A stretch of DNA of 64,000 nt, taken from NCBI GenBank assembly GCA_031841125.1, contig CM063113.1:35733312-35797311 (forward strand), read 5' to 3'. Numbering within the stretch: the first letter of the stretch is position 1; each line of letters opens with the position of its first letter. The notes beneath the pieces were generated by a model. It made no database searches. It saw only the letters and a list, made by a program, of their open reading frames with translations, and was not told the DNA's origin. The DNA is from Acanthococcus lagerstroemiae. Lineage: Eukaryota > Arthropoda > Insecta > Hemiptera > Eriococcidae. Position numbers and translations under genes: made by a program. Positions 18,870 through 31,461 of this stretch are shown here, one piece after another.

Positions 18870-20870
18870 TGAAGCTTTTGCAATCTCACGTCTACTCTTT
18901 GGGAGGAGAAAAGTTGCCCCGCAAAGTTACCCCGTTTTACGGTGTCTGAATTTGCGATGGCACGTACATCAATTCTAAGATCGAAATCCTCACGTCAGAT
19001 TCTCGCGGTTTCACCTTCAGTGAAGCAGGTCGATCAAAATCAGATTTCAGGGTATGGCTGGCGTAAGCCGCGTTGAAGTGGAAAAAAAGTTTCGAACAAA
19101 TGTTGAAGTTTTTCGGATTTTCTATAAGAATTTAACAATTTTTTCGTAACTACCTCGGAAACGTCGAAACAGGAGTCAAAGAACCCTTCACCCCGCCATC
19201 CATTTACACAGGCACGGTTCTGGTTACAGATCGGTCTTAAAGCCGAGTAGACGTCTACTTATGGCTTCAACCGCGATAACAGAATTTTAAGAACGTTCTA
19301 TACGAAGTGTATACGAAGTCTGGGCGTAACTTAAAATATATTTCATCATTAGTGTAACGCGGTTTTAATACCCAGCTGTCGGCTCTCGAAGTTATTGCGT
19401 TGCCGCGCTCCGAGTTTCGTGCGAAGAAGCGGAAACGAAACAGAAACAGGCATCGAGCGGTGCGGTGCGGTGGTGCGGCAGCCCTTCAAAACTTCATAAA
19501 GTCAATGCCGATGCGATATGAAAAGAACTCGCGTCTCTGGTCGTGCTTACTATGTATCTATCGTGCACACGGACTGTATGTAAATGGCCGAAACCGCCGA
19601 ACGTTTATCGTCGAAAGCGAATTAAATTCGTCTGCGGCGCGCTAAAAGATACCCAGCAGTTGCCAAACTTTGGCAATAATACGCGAACTTTCGGCAATTA
19701 ACGGCAATCATCACGTGTCATTATAACCCTGCTAAATTCGCCCGCGTGCCATCGTTTCCTGGCTTCGACCGCATGACTGGTGTCGCGAGTGAATGCGTGC
19801 CATCCTAACCGCCAGAAAAGTCTGAAGTATCGTCGGATCTGGACTGGAAGTACGTGCGACAATTCAGTTAATGGTGAATGCGACGATCCGGGGATGAACT
19901 GAGAGCTAAATTTCGTTTAAGAAAGTTGTATTTGCTGAAGATCGTGAATCGTAAGACGAGCTCGATAATCGACCTTTTTCGGTGGTCGAAGGCGTAACCG
20001 GTGGTAGTGTTTGCGAGGTGCCATACCAAGTATTCGATGCGAGGTTCCCCTGGTAGCAGTGCTGTTGACAAGAGATGACATAAAATAGCCAAAATAGGAC
20101 ATTATTGTGAAAGACGAGTTCCAGTGCCATGAAAATCAGGCGATAACATACGCAGAAGAACAGCGCAATGAATGTCGATTCACATACTCTTATGTTTTAG
20201 TTTATTTTGGGAATTTGTACACCCGAATCCCTTTGTAGCAGCCGGGCCCAGAGTAAACATCTCTTGTTCCCCTCCATCTTGTCAGACTTGAATGAGAAGC
20301 TGTGCAAAGTTGTCAAAGTTTGAAGCACTCAAGTGTCACCTAATAGACAGCCACAGTAGCGAGTCCGCAACCAAGCAGGAAGCTCCGTTACACATAGATC
20401 GCCTCTAAATCGATTGCAATCTACCGACTACACTTAAATTAAGCTTCCTGACTAGTCGTGGATTTCCACAGAGGCAGTTCTTTAGATGGGGTTCGAGACC
20501 ACGACATTTGACGCGATTATGAAAAAAGTGGTCAATTGATATAAAAATCAAACGATCGAGTTCAGGTTAAAACAGAAAAAATCGAAAAAATGTTTGCTAA
20601 TGGGTATGGGGCAATCAATAAACCCATATCCCAGGGTTGGATTGTTTCTCCGTGGCCCGTTTATGGTCAACTATGAAGGAATAGGATTCTGTAGAGAGAG
20701 GAATAATTTAAACACCAGATTCCCTTCGTGGCATCAAAATTTCCGTATTTTGAACGACAAATATTGTGGTGTAACAAATTGGAACTTCGACAGTGGCTAC
20801 AACAAGAATGTTGCATAATGCGCCAAATCCTTGAATTCTGTCTGAAGTTCGGAAAAATTTTAATCCAGTT
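18870..20870. other. Unassigned DNA
   Basis: A fragment of the GCAAAGTTACCCCG family is at 18921-18944. The stretch 19.35-19.85 kb is GC- and CpG-rich with a GGTGCGGTGCGGTGGTGCGG motif near 19460 and could be promoter or untranslated sequence. No exon could be supported. Confidence 0.35.
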
Positions 20871-20879
20871 TCAGACGCA

Positions 20880-21830
20880 TCTTGGTTTAGTTAAGCATCT
20901 TCAAGAGTCTTCAAGGCATTCAGAACTCTCGCAGGCCTCATTATGACTTCTATAACATTTTTAAATATTTTTCAAATCTGTTTAGGGCTTGTCTTCTTCA
21001 AAACTTTTTCAGATTCACTAAGATTTTTTCTAACTCGCCAGTTTAAAAGACTCCTGTATTAGTTTCAGATGTACTGGAATTTATCCAGATGGGATTAAGT
21101 CTCTTCGGTTTCCTAAGGCTTCTCAGAACTAGTTCAAAATTCCTCCAAATTTCATTAAGGTTCTTTTGGACATGTTTTAGACTATCTCTGGGCGCTGTCG
21201 AACTTCTTTGGAAACTGTTTCAGGCTCGATTAAGATTTTCTGAGATCATTATTCCTGACGTGATTGAAACTTTTTAAGATTCTTCTAGACTTATTCGGAA
21301 TTTTGTGGAAACTAATTAGGTGGGCTTAAGATCTTCAGATTCGTTGAGATTTTTCTGACATTCTAAAAACATGTTTAAAATATCTCTATACTGTTGTTCT
21401 GAACTCGTTTAAAACCAGTTCGGACTCTATTGAGTTGTTTTGAGTCTGGTTTAGGTTTAGTTGAGAATTATGAAACCAGCTTTTTCGAAACGAATTAAAT
21501 ACTCGTATGAAGACTTCCCTAAGCCTGTTAGAAAACTTTTAGAGGCATGTCTTAGTGCTCAAACGATCCCTACAATATTTTAAATAGGGCTGAGGAAGTC
21601 TTAAAAAAGGCTTGGAGAATCTGAGAGAGTCTTTTAATAGTTCGAAAAATACTGAAAAAGCCTTTGTACAGCCTGGAGTAGTCTTTCACAAGTTCGAAAA
21701 CGCTTTAAACATCCTAAACGAGCCTGGAGAAGCCGTCATTATTGAAGAGTTTGAACTATCTGGAAAAGTCTCAGTTCTGAGTCTATTCCAAACACTGATT
21801 TGCCGTCTCTAAACTTTTAAGTGATCTACG
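20880..21830. repeat. Quasi-periodic tract related to 13.4-14.1 kb
   Basis: Recurrent phrases are TCTTCAAGAGTCTTCAAGG, TTTTAGACTATCTC, AAGTCTTAAAAAAGGCTTGG, GAGAGTCTTTTAATAG and AGCCTGGAGTAGTCTTTC. Spacing is a few tens of bases and orientation switches near 21.5 kb. The style matches the 13.4-14.1 kb tract. Confidence 0.45.
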
Positions 21831-24800
21831 AACATGAGAAATTGACTGAAAAATACGGAATACTGATCATAAAAACAACTCCTGAAGTCTTAAGAACAAG
21901 TAGAAACAATAAAATGAAAACTACGAGTATAAAAACAAGAGACTAATATATAACGACAAAAGTTGACTGTGAAATTTTTCCAGACTGGCGACTTACTAAA
22001 AGGAACGTAACGGAGGCTTGTACGCCGGACCTTTCCCAACAATCAATCAGAACGTAGGAGCTGTAAAAGTGGGTTATTTTCGAATGAAGTTACCACATTT
22101 TTTGCAACCTGTAATTCGTTTTCACTTACATTTCGAGACGTGGACTCATTAAGGTTTCATAAAACTGCCGATAAATTTTTTAGGCTGTAGAACTCGTTAA
22201 GTTGTACAATTTAGTGAGTGACCTTTAGAATCTGACGTTCAATCATAGGGGTGGATTGAAGAGGAACGACTATGGAGACTCCCACTTCACCGCAAGAAAT
22301 GTTGTGAAGACATTTGTGTACTGTTTCTTTCTAACATGTCAATCCTTGATGAATGTGCTTCATTATTTATGCGAAATTGTTCTCCCCCCCCCCAGTTCCA
22401 TTAGGAACTGACTGACAACGTTGAACCGTTAACAGAAATACACCACAAAAACCAATTCTCTTAACTTTAACCCTACGATTTCCAAAATACGATCTTGATG
22501 AGTCGAAGTAAAATTATTATTACCGAATAACTAACAAGGGATAATCGAACCTCGTCGCGTCGTACTAATAATAGTTTCGGTCTATTTACGGCAAATCGAT
22601 TATGCAATTTCATATACACAAGCGAATGCATGTTGCTATCGTTACATTCTGCAGTCCAATTATAAGGTGTCCCGAAAAATACGACAATGATATTGTTATA
22701 ATAACAGTCTGTGTGACTGTAAATAGGACCGGTAAATATTACGGTAAGCTACAAATGGTAGTTTACCCTAAATTACCGGTAAATTACTGGTTTTATAACA
22801 CTTTTTAATTACATTATCCTGTTATTTATCTTCGCGTAATTGATAACCGAAATGAATTATTTGCTTAGTATACGTTGCGATAAAGTTACGGTAAAGTATG
22901 TTAGTTTACAGTAACTTTACGTTTTATCACTTCTTATTATTAATGCACGAGAATGGCAATTGATCCATGGTTTATTGGTATAATTTTCGGAAAAATTTAA
23001 ATTACCGTCATTTCTCATCTCTGGATGCACCTATAGAGTCAGGGTAGAACCAAAAACAGGTGATTTGTGGTGGAAAATTGATCATGTGTAGCTTCGAAAT
23101 TCGTTTAATTTCTTCAAATTCGCTTATTAGAATTCAGTTGAAATATTTCTATTGGATCATTCACTAGTGTTTCAATCTTGAAAGATGGAATTGTGTATTT
23201 TAACCATAAATCTAAAATTCTGATGTGTGACAACCCAACTAAAACCTATAAAATGTGGCTTTTAGCTCCAGAGGCGGAAGTGCTGAGAATTAGGGAATAG
23301 TGAGTACTGTCTACATGAAATCCTTTATCTATGAATAAGTTTTCTCTTTTCTGAGGTCTCCAATCCTAATTGTTATCATTTTCTTCGTACAAATAATGAA
23401 TATTGAGGAGGACTTCCGGCTGGAGGTGTAATTTTTGACAGACATCCGAAGCCTGATCTCGGAGCCAACTATATTCCAGGAAGGTCGGAGCCCGAAAAAA
23501 TTGTTTGCCAGGCTGAAACCCGGAAAAAATTATTTACTGAAGCCAAAGCTAATGTCTTAAAATTTTACGAGAACGTGAGCTACTTCTTGGCTCCGTCCAT
23601 TTAACAATCTCCGTTCCTTCTCCTTTCACGACATGACCTTCTTCCTACCCTTGCAAATGACTGGGGCCACGAAGGAAAACCCACATTTGGATACAGCCAG
23701 AGCCATCAAGTATTTTTTTTTTTTGTCGGAACTGGAGCCTGATAAAAATTATTTTCTAGAGCCGTCACAGTCAGTTTCAAGAATTCTAGCCGGAGCTGGA
23801 GGCTATTTGGTTCGACTCCAATTCCTTGATTTTCGAACTGGATGATTCTCATTTTGATTTTTTTTTTAGGTTGAGGTCCCCGCCTCCCTCCTCTTTAAAA
23901 TTTATTTTCATTTATTCGGGAAGTTTTCGAAAGAAGTTTCAACTTGATCGAATTAGTTAAACATATGCCATTAAAGTGTCACCCGTTGGAGTTTTGATCT
24001 GAATGAGCTTGAAACTAACAAAAGTTATTCTAGAAATTTACAAAAACTTCGTGATACTTGGATAGATCGTTTTCTGGAGTAGATAGATCAGGTTCAAGAA
24101 GTTTGAAATTCGTGATTCGCGAGGTTAACATATGAGGACTACTTTTCCAAAATACATGTTCAGAAAGCCTAAAAAGCAGACTATAGATCTGAATTTTGAT
24201 TCTTTCTTTTTCCAATTTTTGACAAAAGCTAGACCTTAACGGATATGATCTAGACATTTCATATTCAAAATTAAAATATTGGCTAACGTATAAGCAGACG
24301 GTATCCACTGCGTTTTGAAATTGGGAATACATACAGGATGGACTTATATGTTTTAAAAATGAAAAGATACGTAACAAAAATTGGTATTTTGTGTGAAAAC
24401 TGTATTTTTGAAGACTCATTCCCGTCTCCTTATTTATCAGAACTTGGCATCGGTCAAAAACAGGTTTCCTCTCTCTCTCTGAACAGTGTAGGAACGTATT
24501 TAAAATCAAAAAGTATAGCGCAAACTATCGGAATAAGATTTTTTGGGTCGCTAATGTCTTATATAGAATCAGATTTTGTATCCAGCCTCGTAATCCAAAT
24601 TTCTTGTTGGAAATTACCAAAATAAAAAATTGTATAAATTAACAGTATACGTTTTCGAGTATTACATTAAAGTTCTAATTATGTGATAAATCCAACCTCG
24701 TTTGCGCGAATGAATCAGTCGAATCATTTTGATTCGATTTCTTTTTTGGTTTATTTATCTATTCAGTTTTTTCGTTTCATTTTGATCGTTTACTAATCTA

Positions 24801-25270
24801 AAGTGAAAATCGGAAAGTTTCTTTAGCTGAAAATTTCAGAGGGAGGTTTCGCTTTATGTAGCTCCTACTTAAGAAATCGATGCTGGATCTGGTTTTGTAA
24901 GCTTCATGAGCAAAAATCAGTGAAAAAAAAAACTGAAATAGTTTTTTGAACCTTCAGGTTTGTGTCAAGTGACATGAAGATGTGGAAGTCATTGAGAAAA
25001 ATTTGCACATTAACATTTTTTGCCAGATCAAGAATAGCGGTGTGGGCGTCTTCAAAATTTCAAAATCGATTTTAAAGGTCGAAAAAGGTTGGAAGAAATT
25101 TAAAAGAAAATTGGTTGTATCTATGCGGGGGGCCTTCACTTACACGCTGAATTTCGTACCATTTGACTTGAAAATGCCCATAAGCTGCATAAGTGAAAAT
25201 CATATGTATATTTCGAGGTCAGCCCCTCCTGTGAGAGGTAGGGGGTAGGATTGTAACGATGGGCTCTGAA
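21830..25270. other. Unassigned DNA
   Basis: No gene recognised. A C-run lies at about 22384-22393. TTACGGTAA-like and ACCGGTAA palindromic phrases cluster at 22.73-22.92 kb. A minus-strand frame of 159 codons at 24030-24509 has no recognisable motif and no splice context. Confidence 0.4.
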
Positions 25271-25280
25271 GTTTGTTTTT

Positions 25281-25511
25281 GCCACCGTAAACCGGAGTGA
25301 CTTGGTTAGGGGGAAAATATGTCTTCTTTTACTTTGTCAGCCTGTAGCACGCGAATTACTTTGCGATATGAGAAAAATAATGATTAGTTCAGACAAGTAT
25401 GACGTCCGAGAATAGTACTCGTATTTCATTGCGAGGGAAAAGACCTCTATTTTATATTTGCGGTTTAATCAACTCGGCAAAGTTACCTCGTTCGGGGTGA
25501 CTTTTTGCCGA
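25281..25511. repeat. Element with GGCAAAGTTACC-type inverted ends
   Basis: The left side (25281-25303, minus sense) carries ACTCCGGTTTACGGTGGC. The right side (25475-25511) is a hairpin of CGGCAAAGTTACCTCG and GGGGTGACTTTTTGCCG. Related single pieces lie at 18921-18944 and 27275-27300. It may be a small DNA element family, with limits uncertain. Confidence 0.4.
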
Positions 25512-25793
25512 CAGAAAGTTCTACTTATAAAAAATTGAAAAGTTTCATAAAACATACTATTTAAAATTTATTGTATTAGCGGGAAAAGACAGTACAAAAT
25601 TTGATAACATGGGTCAGGATGTGTTTTTTTCCTTCTTTTTTTTTTACCTCGTCAGTATCTGATTTGTGAGGGAATGAGAATTCATTTTGGCGGCCAAGAA
25701 CAGGTCTTAAAAAGGATATTTGTACGCGGTTCACATATTTCTACAAAACAAGACCGACATAAGATCGAAGTTTTTCTTTTGTAATTTTACTCT

Positions 25794-25842
25794 CAACCGG
25801 AGTCCTGGAATCTACCCTTTCGAGCATTACCTCAGAGACGTC
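25794..25842 (+). repeat. Short dispersed repeat S, 3' half
   Basis: It keeps only GGAGTCCTGGAATCTACCC and TTTCGAGCATTACCTCAG of the family consensus. Confidence 0.5.
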
Positions 25843-25914
25843 GGGGAGGCTGTTAGGGCTGTCTTAGCCCTCTTCTCTTCTTGCCGAGAAACCGGCCTAG
25901 GTCGAAATGTAGCC

Positions 25915-25995
25915 AGTTGCTACGTGGGCTCGAACCGGGAGCTTCCGGATTCCGTGACCAACGTGCTATCTCCTCGGCCAACCAGACTCCGCAAG
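25915..25995 (-). other. tRNA-derived sequence (SINE-like), minus strand
   Basis: On the minus strand, box A-like TGGCCGAGGAGATAG (25980-25966) precedes box B GGTTCGAGCCC (25936-25926) at tRNA-like spacing. Acceptor arms do not clearly pair, so it is read as a tRNA-derived SINE head or pseudogene. The downstream GCCGAGAAACCGGCCTAGG may belong to the SINE body. Confidence 0.6.
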
Positions 25996-25999
25996 GGCG

Positions 26000-26680
26000 A
26001 AGCTTGATAGCCTTTCCAATATTATTAGAAGGTCGCCAATGTCACCCTAAACTCTTCGTTGTCATTTTTCTTACAGATACACTTATGCAAGCTACAAATC
26101 GACTACATCGTTGAAAAGAGGAGAGAAAAAAATTGTAAGATGAGCTTAAATTATATCCCACAGATACAATTTTCTTTTTGAACCACCTTTCTTCAGACAA
26201 TGATTGTTTTTAGGACACCCTTTGAAGCTGCATGCTCGATCTGTTGCGCCGCTCATAGAATACAAAAATACAGCTAAAACGTTTGTTTAGGTTTTAGTGG
26301 AAGAGTTTGGCTACTCTTAATCATTAGCAGGGGTGTTGAGTCAATGTTCACTAGCTTAAGCTTAGCTGATGTCTTTCAAGTCGCTGGTTGACTTGGCTTA
26401 TGGCTTGAAGCTAAGTTTCCGGTTTCAAATGTGGCTTGGTAATGCTTAATTTTTGCCCATGAGTAGACTTCAGTCACAATTTACAAATCTTGTAATTTCC
26501 TATCATTTTGATACATGATAACACCAATTAGGATGGGTGTACTGAATACTGATCCTAGAAATACTGATCGCGGGTCACGGCAAAAAATTTTGTAAGTTGG
26601 CAAATTTTTTATTAATTTACAAATTATTTTTGATTTTCGGCATTTGCTGAATTGATAAGTTTTAAGCCACAAAGCATTAC
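26000..26680. other. Unassigned DNA
   Basis: No gene, RNA or element recognised. Confidence 0.4.
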
Positions 26681-26685
26681 TTGTA

Positions 26686-27044
26686 CAGGGTGTCCAGTTC
26701 TGGAAAAGTGAGGGAGAGGCTGGAAAAGTCAGGGATTTTAGGAAATGCTTCTGGAAAAAGCATAATGCACGTAAGAAAGTTCCCAAAAGTGTACTTTCAT
26801 GTGTTGTCCTTGAAAGTGGTTGATGTCGAAATGAAACGAATTAATCAAGTCCTTTTGATTCTTATATTATCTTAGTTTTGTTTTTATTCTTCGTAAATAA
26901 AGTTGCAAAAATTTGAATATTGTACACCTCTTTTCGCCGGCCCTATAACGTCATTTAGCAACCTTTTAGACCGCTCTGAAACGTATTTCGGAAAGTTAAG
27001 GAAAAGTCAGGGAATTCTATTTTAAAAGAAAACCGGACACCCTG
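26686..27044. mobile_element. MITE of the CAGGGTGTCC family
   Basis: The left end CAGGGTGTCCAG (26686-26697) and the right end CCGGACACCCTG (27033-27044) are inverted copies with one mismatch. Subterminal GGAAAAGTCAGGGA motifs occur inside both ends. Flanking pentamers TTGTA and TTATA differ at one base, compatible with a 5-bp target duplication as in the 44.9 kb element. There is no coding capacity. It was probably moved by a transposase like the dead one at 35.7-37.3 kb, which shares end and subterminal motifs. Confidence 0.75.
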
Positions 27045-28655
27045 TTATAGCTGACTTATGGGCTGAAAGCCGACTTGCAGAATTCGCCTGGCTGGCCTTC
27101 GGCTTAGTGAATAATGACCAAAATTGTGACTTACGATTTAGTTTAAGTCACTAGTGCCTTCAGCTTTACATCCCTGATCATCTGAAATCACTTACAGTGC
27201 TGCCGTATGGCGTAATATTAAATGAGACGAAAGATATTGTGAGAGTGACATAATCGGCTAACTCACCTCGGGCCGGCAAAGTTACCCCGGTTTACGGCAC
27301 TGTGAATAAAAAACCGACTTTGGCTTGATTCACTTATCATATACCGGGCTATAGCCTTTCATATTTTCTTTTCCTCCTTTCTGTATTCCAATATGATTAT
27401 TGGGCGCCGACCCAGCGAAGGGGTTTCAAATTTGAAAATCGATTCCCCGATTTTTCCAACACTCCTCCATCGAGAGACATTTTGCGACTAATGGTAGTGT
27501 CTGGAGCAACTTTCCCAGACTCGTGCGCATCTCTTCCTTCTGAAATCTATCAGTGACTATACTAGTTACTCTTCACGACTCTCCCGCTCTGTAATTTGGC
27601 ACTCTCAAGTACGTGTACAATTTGTTCGCTTCTTTAGGAAGCTTAATGGTAACATCTCCAAACGCGTGAACTTTTCAACAGCCACTTGTCAAGCAGCATT
27701 ATTTGTTCGCGCGAAGTGAACCTTGTTTTTCGCGTAGGATGTTTATACGTGACGCCTATGCATGAAGAGCTCGAGGAGAGGGGGTTCAAAGACGCTTAAT
27801 TTCATTAGCTATGAGAAATTTGTAAACGCTGTAACAGCATTACGAGTAGCATTACCTGCACCAGAGGGGGTGCGAGCTCACGTTTACATCGGTGACAGAC
27901 GAATTATTTGTCTTCAAATTTGCCAAGTCGCGTCTATTTTTCGTTTTATTTTTCATTTTCTATCTCGCTCACTCTCTCATGCAGCTGCGCCGGTGAACAG
28001 ACTCATCTTCCAGCTACGTGTTTCTAATTGCATATAACCATTTTAGCCTGTCTTTGGTGCGACGCTGCTCTGACTCGCGAAATATTCGTTCGATCGGGGC
28101 TGAGTAAGCTGTGGGGGGAGGTGCTGAGCGAAGAGTGAAAAAATGAAAAATAATAACTGCCGGCTGACGAGCACTTATTCGCTGTATTAATTTATTCGTT
28201 AGAAGCGTCATCGTCGTTGTCGCTTGTCGACGCGCGAGTCGTGACAAAATTTAATTATATTTTTGTATTCTGGTCCTCCTCATCCGGGCATGAGTGCTAC
28301 TCCTCTTTCCTCCGGGCCTGGCGTTCGGTTTCTGTCGTACGCTCTCTTGTATTGTTTCCGAGAGCGGGTAAATCGACCTTATTGAATTTTGGTCGTTTTC
28401 CAAAGTCATTATAAGCCGTTTCGAAAACGGGCTCAGAGAAGTATCCGTATGTGCGTGTGGATCTGATAAAGGTGTATAGGCCTTTTGAAGCGGTCGCGAG
28501 ACCATTGATGACTACAAAAAGTACGGAGAATGACTAACGGCACGTATACCTATGTGATGCGAATTAAGAGCTTTGAGATTAGGAGAGTGCCGTATCATTT
28601 TTTGTCATTTTAGTCGGAACGACCGAAGTTCACGAGCTTTTTTCTCTCTTCTGTT
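27045..28655. other. Unassigned, mostly single-copy-looking DNA
   Basis: A GGCAAAGTTACCCCGG fragment is at 27275-27300. From about 27.7 kb onward there is little repetitive sequence. Open frames on both strands at 28.0-28.5 kb overlap and show no motif. Confidence 0.35.
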
Positions 28656-28660
28656 TGCAG

Positions 28661-28724
28661 GTTCGAATATGAGGCTTGATAGGGAGATATTTCGTTGATC
28701 GACGACGAACGATTCGCGTCAAAG
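28661..28724 (+). other. Possible non-coding (untranslated) exon
   Basis: A strong acceptor (pyrimidine tract, then CTGTTTGCAG ending at 28660) is followed 64 bp later by a strong donor (AAAG then GTAAGT at 28725). All three frames contain stops; an ATG at 28670 opens only nine codons. If real, this is a 5'-untranslated exon of a plus-strand gene lying further right. The pairing of two near-consensus sites at exon-like distance in repeat-poor DNA is the only evidence. Confidence 0.4.
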
Positions 28725-28729
28725 GTAAG

Positions 28730-29335
28730 TTATTTATTTCGTTTTACTGGGATTCTGCGATTCTGTACGTACATATAGCACTATCGTATCGGTGCTTGAT
28801 TACTCGATACGGGTAATGATCGCATATCAGCGGCGGTGCTGGAAAGAGCACGGAGAGAATTACAATCGAGTTCCATGTTGGGCTGGCTGGCAGAAGGAAA
28901 GGTGGCGACGAACGTCTGATTGAGACAATAGAGAGAATAAACGATGTGTATCGCATCCGTAGTGATTTTACCTTCGGAATACGTAATCGGGACTCACGTG
29001 CTGGAACCTCGTTTTCGGATTACTCAAAATTACGTTGACGTGCGCGGAGATTTAGTAACTGATAGCGATCCGTGTTTTACGGATTTTCTAACAAAAAAAA
29101 AAAAAAAAAAAGTGATGCATTACTGTAACCTCCGGTCGAACTGACACGATTTTCGATAGTACGATTCAGATTGGAGAAACAACCGTGGTGTGGTACTTGC
29201 TCTCGTCAGTTATAATTACAGGTAATGAAGGTGAAACCGAAGTTGGAATGAAAATTTATTGCGGAGCAATTTGAAGCTGATGAATCTGACGAGTGTTAAC
29301 TTTTTGGAGCTGAAGTAATAACCAGCGGGGAAAAG
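28730..29335. other. Unassigned DNA
   Basis: A poly(A) run lies at about 29092-29110. Nothing else can be assigned. Confidence 0.35.
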
Positions 29336-29338
29336 TAG

Positions 29339-29630
29339 CTAGGGGAAACCGTTTTTATGCACCGAATAAAGAGAATTATGAAATGATGGATTGAAAATCG
29401 ATACACTAGGTGCTGGATACTCTAGTCCCAATGCTTCGCGTCTTGTCCCGGCTATTGCTGGGCATTGCCATATGATATGGATCGAGGTTTCTTCCTCTTC
29501 TCCACAGTACCTACAGGAGCCGCTTTTCACCACTCCTATTTTATACCACATGTGTTTTGTGACCGCATGTTGTACTTCTGAATTATGTTATCTGTGGCAT
29601 GTGTTGATTTCTTTATCTGTGATGGACTAA
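29339..29630 (-). pseudogene. Non-LTR retrotransposon C-terminal fragment
   Basis: The minus frame reads MWYKIGVVKSGSCRYCGEEE and continues with TSIHIIWQCPA. This is the C-x2-C-x8-H-x4-C zinc-finger-like motif found after the RNase H or reverse transcriptase region of many R1/Jockey-like LINE proteins. Upstream on the minus strand (to about 29630) related sequence such as HNSEVQHAVTKH appears, interrupted by stops. The catalytic core is absent. The flanks carry no tail or target duplication that I could define. The clade is uncertain. Confidence 0.6.
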
Positions 29631-30150
29631 GTTTCTGTGTTTGTAATTTTTGACCATAGACATGGTGCCACAATTATTCAGCTTGAAAAGTCCTGCATTT
29701 TGGTACCCATATTGTGTTACTGAATATTTTGAGCATGTTTTACATGCGAGGGAATATTTTGATATATTTTAGCCTTTTTTGGGGAATATTATATGCGCAT
29801 ATTTCACTGTTTTTAGGACATAAAATAATTTTCCCAGAATATGATGAAACGCGAACCAATCCCTATACACTTCTCCCGTAATATCAGCTCTGTTTTGTAT
29901 TTTCATCTCATCCTGTTCGCGAGAATTTGAAAATCGGCGCGAAAAGACGCGAAAATGAAAAAATATTCGGTCTAGCTTCTCTCCCCAGTGTAAAGATTTT
30001 TTTGAGAAATTCGTAATGAAACGAAAATTCGAAAATCAATGAATTCACCTTCTGGGACATCCTGCCATCGGGTTTTGCTTCGGGTCCCCTCTCCTTCGCA
30101 AATGTAGATAAGAGTGAATGAAAAGGACTTCCGCGATCTTGGGAGAAGAG

Positions 30151-30317
30151 CAGTGGCCAGCCAGGATTTTCCCAGGGGGGGGGGCAAAATAAGATAGATT
30201 TTCAAGGGAGAAAAAGTCGAAAACTGCGGTATTTGTTTAAAAATCGCCGATATTGGAGAACTATGTAAAAATATTAGATATTAGGGGCACTTGCCCCCCC
30301 CCGACGCTACGTCGTTG
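30151..30317. mobile_element. Short hAT-like MITE with perfect 8-bp target duplication
   Basis: The element is flanked by GAGAAGAG at 30143-30150 and 30318-30325. The left end is CAGTGGCCAGCCAGG; the right end, reverse-complemented, is CAACGACGTAGCGTCGG, only partly similar. A G-run (about 30174-30183) and a C-run (about 30294-30302) lie inside each end. The duplication length and CA start suit the hAT superfamily. Confidence 0.65.
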
Positions 30318-30329
30318 GAGAAGAGTAAT

Positions 30330-30511
30330 TAATACGCAAAATTTGAAAAAATCTAAAGACCGCATAATAATTATTATCGCGTTACGAAAGAGTGCATTGT
30401 TTTCTAATTTATGACATTTTATTGTATCTGCCGATACTCTTAAATTGAAGCCTTTTCCGCTTGCCCTGGCGCCATAATTTTCCAGATCCTAACCACCTTT
30501 TTACTTTCATA
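30330..30511. other. Spacer before repeat copy B
   Basis: Nothing recognised. Confidence 0.4.
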
Positions 30512-31461
30512 GCATTTGTTGTTCGATATGCTGCAGCTTTTTCACCTGGGTTCCGGAATTCATTTTAATAGTTATGTTCCCTCCCCTTAAACCATTCTGG
30601 CTCCACGAGGGAGGGCCTAATTCCGGTTACTTTAGTTCTCCTCAAGTTCCAAATTCCTTAAGAGATTCTAATGTCAATTTTTTGGACAGGATAGCCTACC
30701 AAGCTCTGAGTCGCTGATTTCGAATATCGCCTCAGGTTTTTATTCGACCCCTTCTAAAGCACTATCGTAGTACGAATTCAGCTTCTTCGGCGAAAAATTG
30801 CACGAAGCATCGAAATAGGAGTGATTTTGTGTCGCTGGTTTCAAATATCGCTGCCGATTTTTAATCAGGACCAAATTTGAGCTCCCGTGCTTTTTCAGTT
30901 AAGAAATTTTTACGACGTTATATTCTGTTAGCAACACTTTGAATAAATAAAACTGTATTTTTACGCCATTCGGTGGCTTTAATTAGAAAGGGTGAATTCC
31001 GAGTCGACCGTTGCTTGTCCTACGCTCTTGCTACCTCATGGGTCATATCAGGAGGAACAGGATCCAAAAATTACCCCTAGAATCGAATACAGCGACCTCG
31101 AAAACCTATAAATCATTTTTAGAATTTTATTCTTTCAGCCTCCCCTTCACGGTCGGCATTAAGTTACACGTAAAAAAATCTATCATTGCACCACGCTGCC
31201 CCCTATAGAGCGCGCTTTCATTTCCATCATTAAATGTTTACACCCCCTCTGCTACAGATTCATCAGCACACGGTAGTAAAAAAAAGGTTTGTGGAGTGAT
31301 TGACAATATTCGCCGCTCACGATGTTCGAAAAAATTGGACCCCCCCCCCATCTGCATGATGTGTAATTTGTATTTGAAGGGTCTGGAAAACTAAAAAAAA
31401 TAGGCCTGGAAAACCTGGAAAAGTCAGGGAAAATCATTTCCGAATAGGAATGGACACCCTG
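30512..31461 (+). repeat. Dispersed 0.95 kb repeat, copy B
   Basis: Partner of 368-1327, same orientation, with many substitutions and indels. It ends in GGAAAAGTCAGGGAAAATC and GGACACCCTG (31452-31461). The left homology border near CATTTGT agrees with copy A, so both copies probably share an original boundary there. Confidence 0.8.

Noticed and set aside
24030..24509. 159-codon minus-strand open frame
   Set aside because: No family motif, no promoter or splice context, and composition like the AT-rich surroundings.
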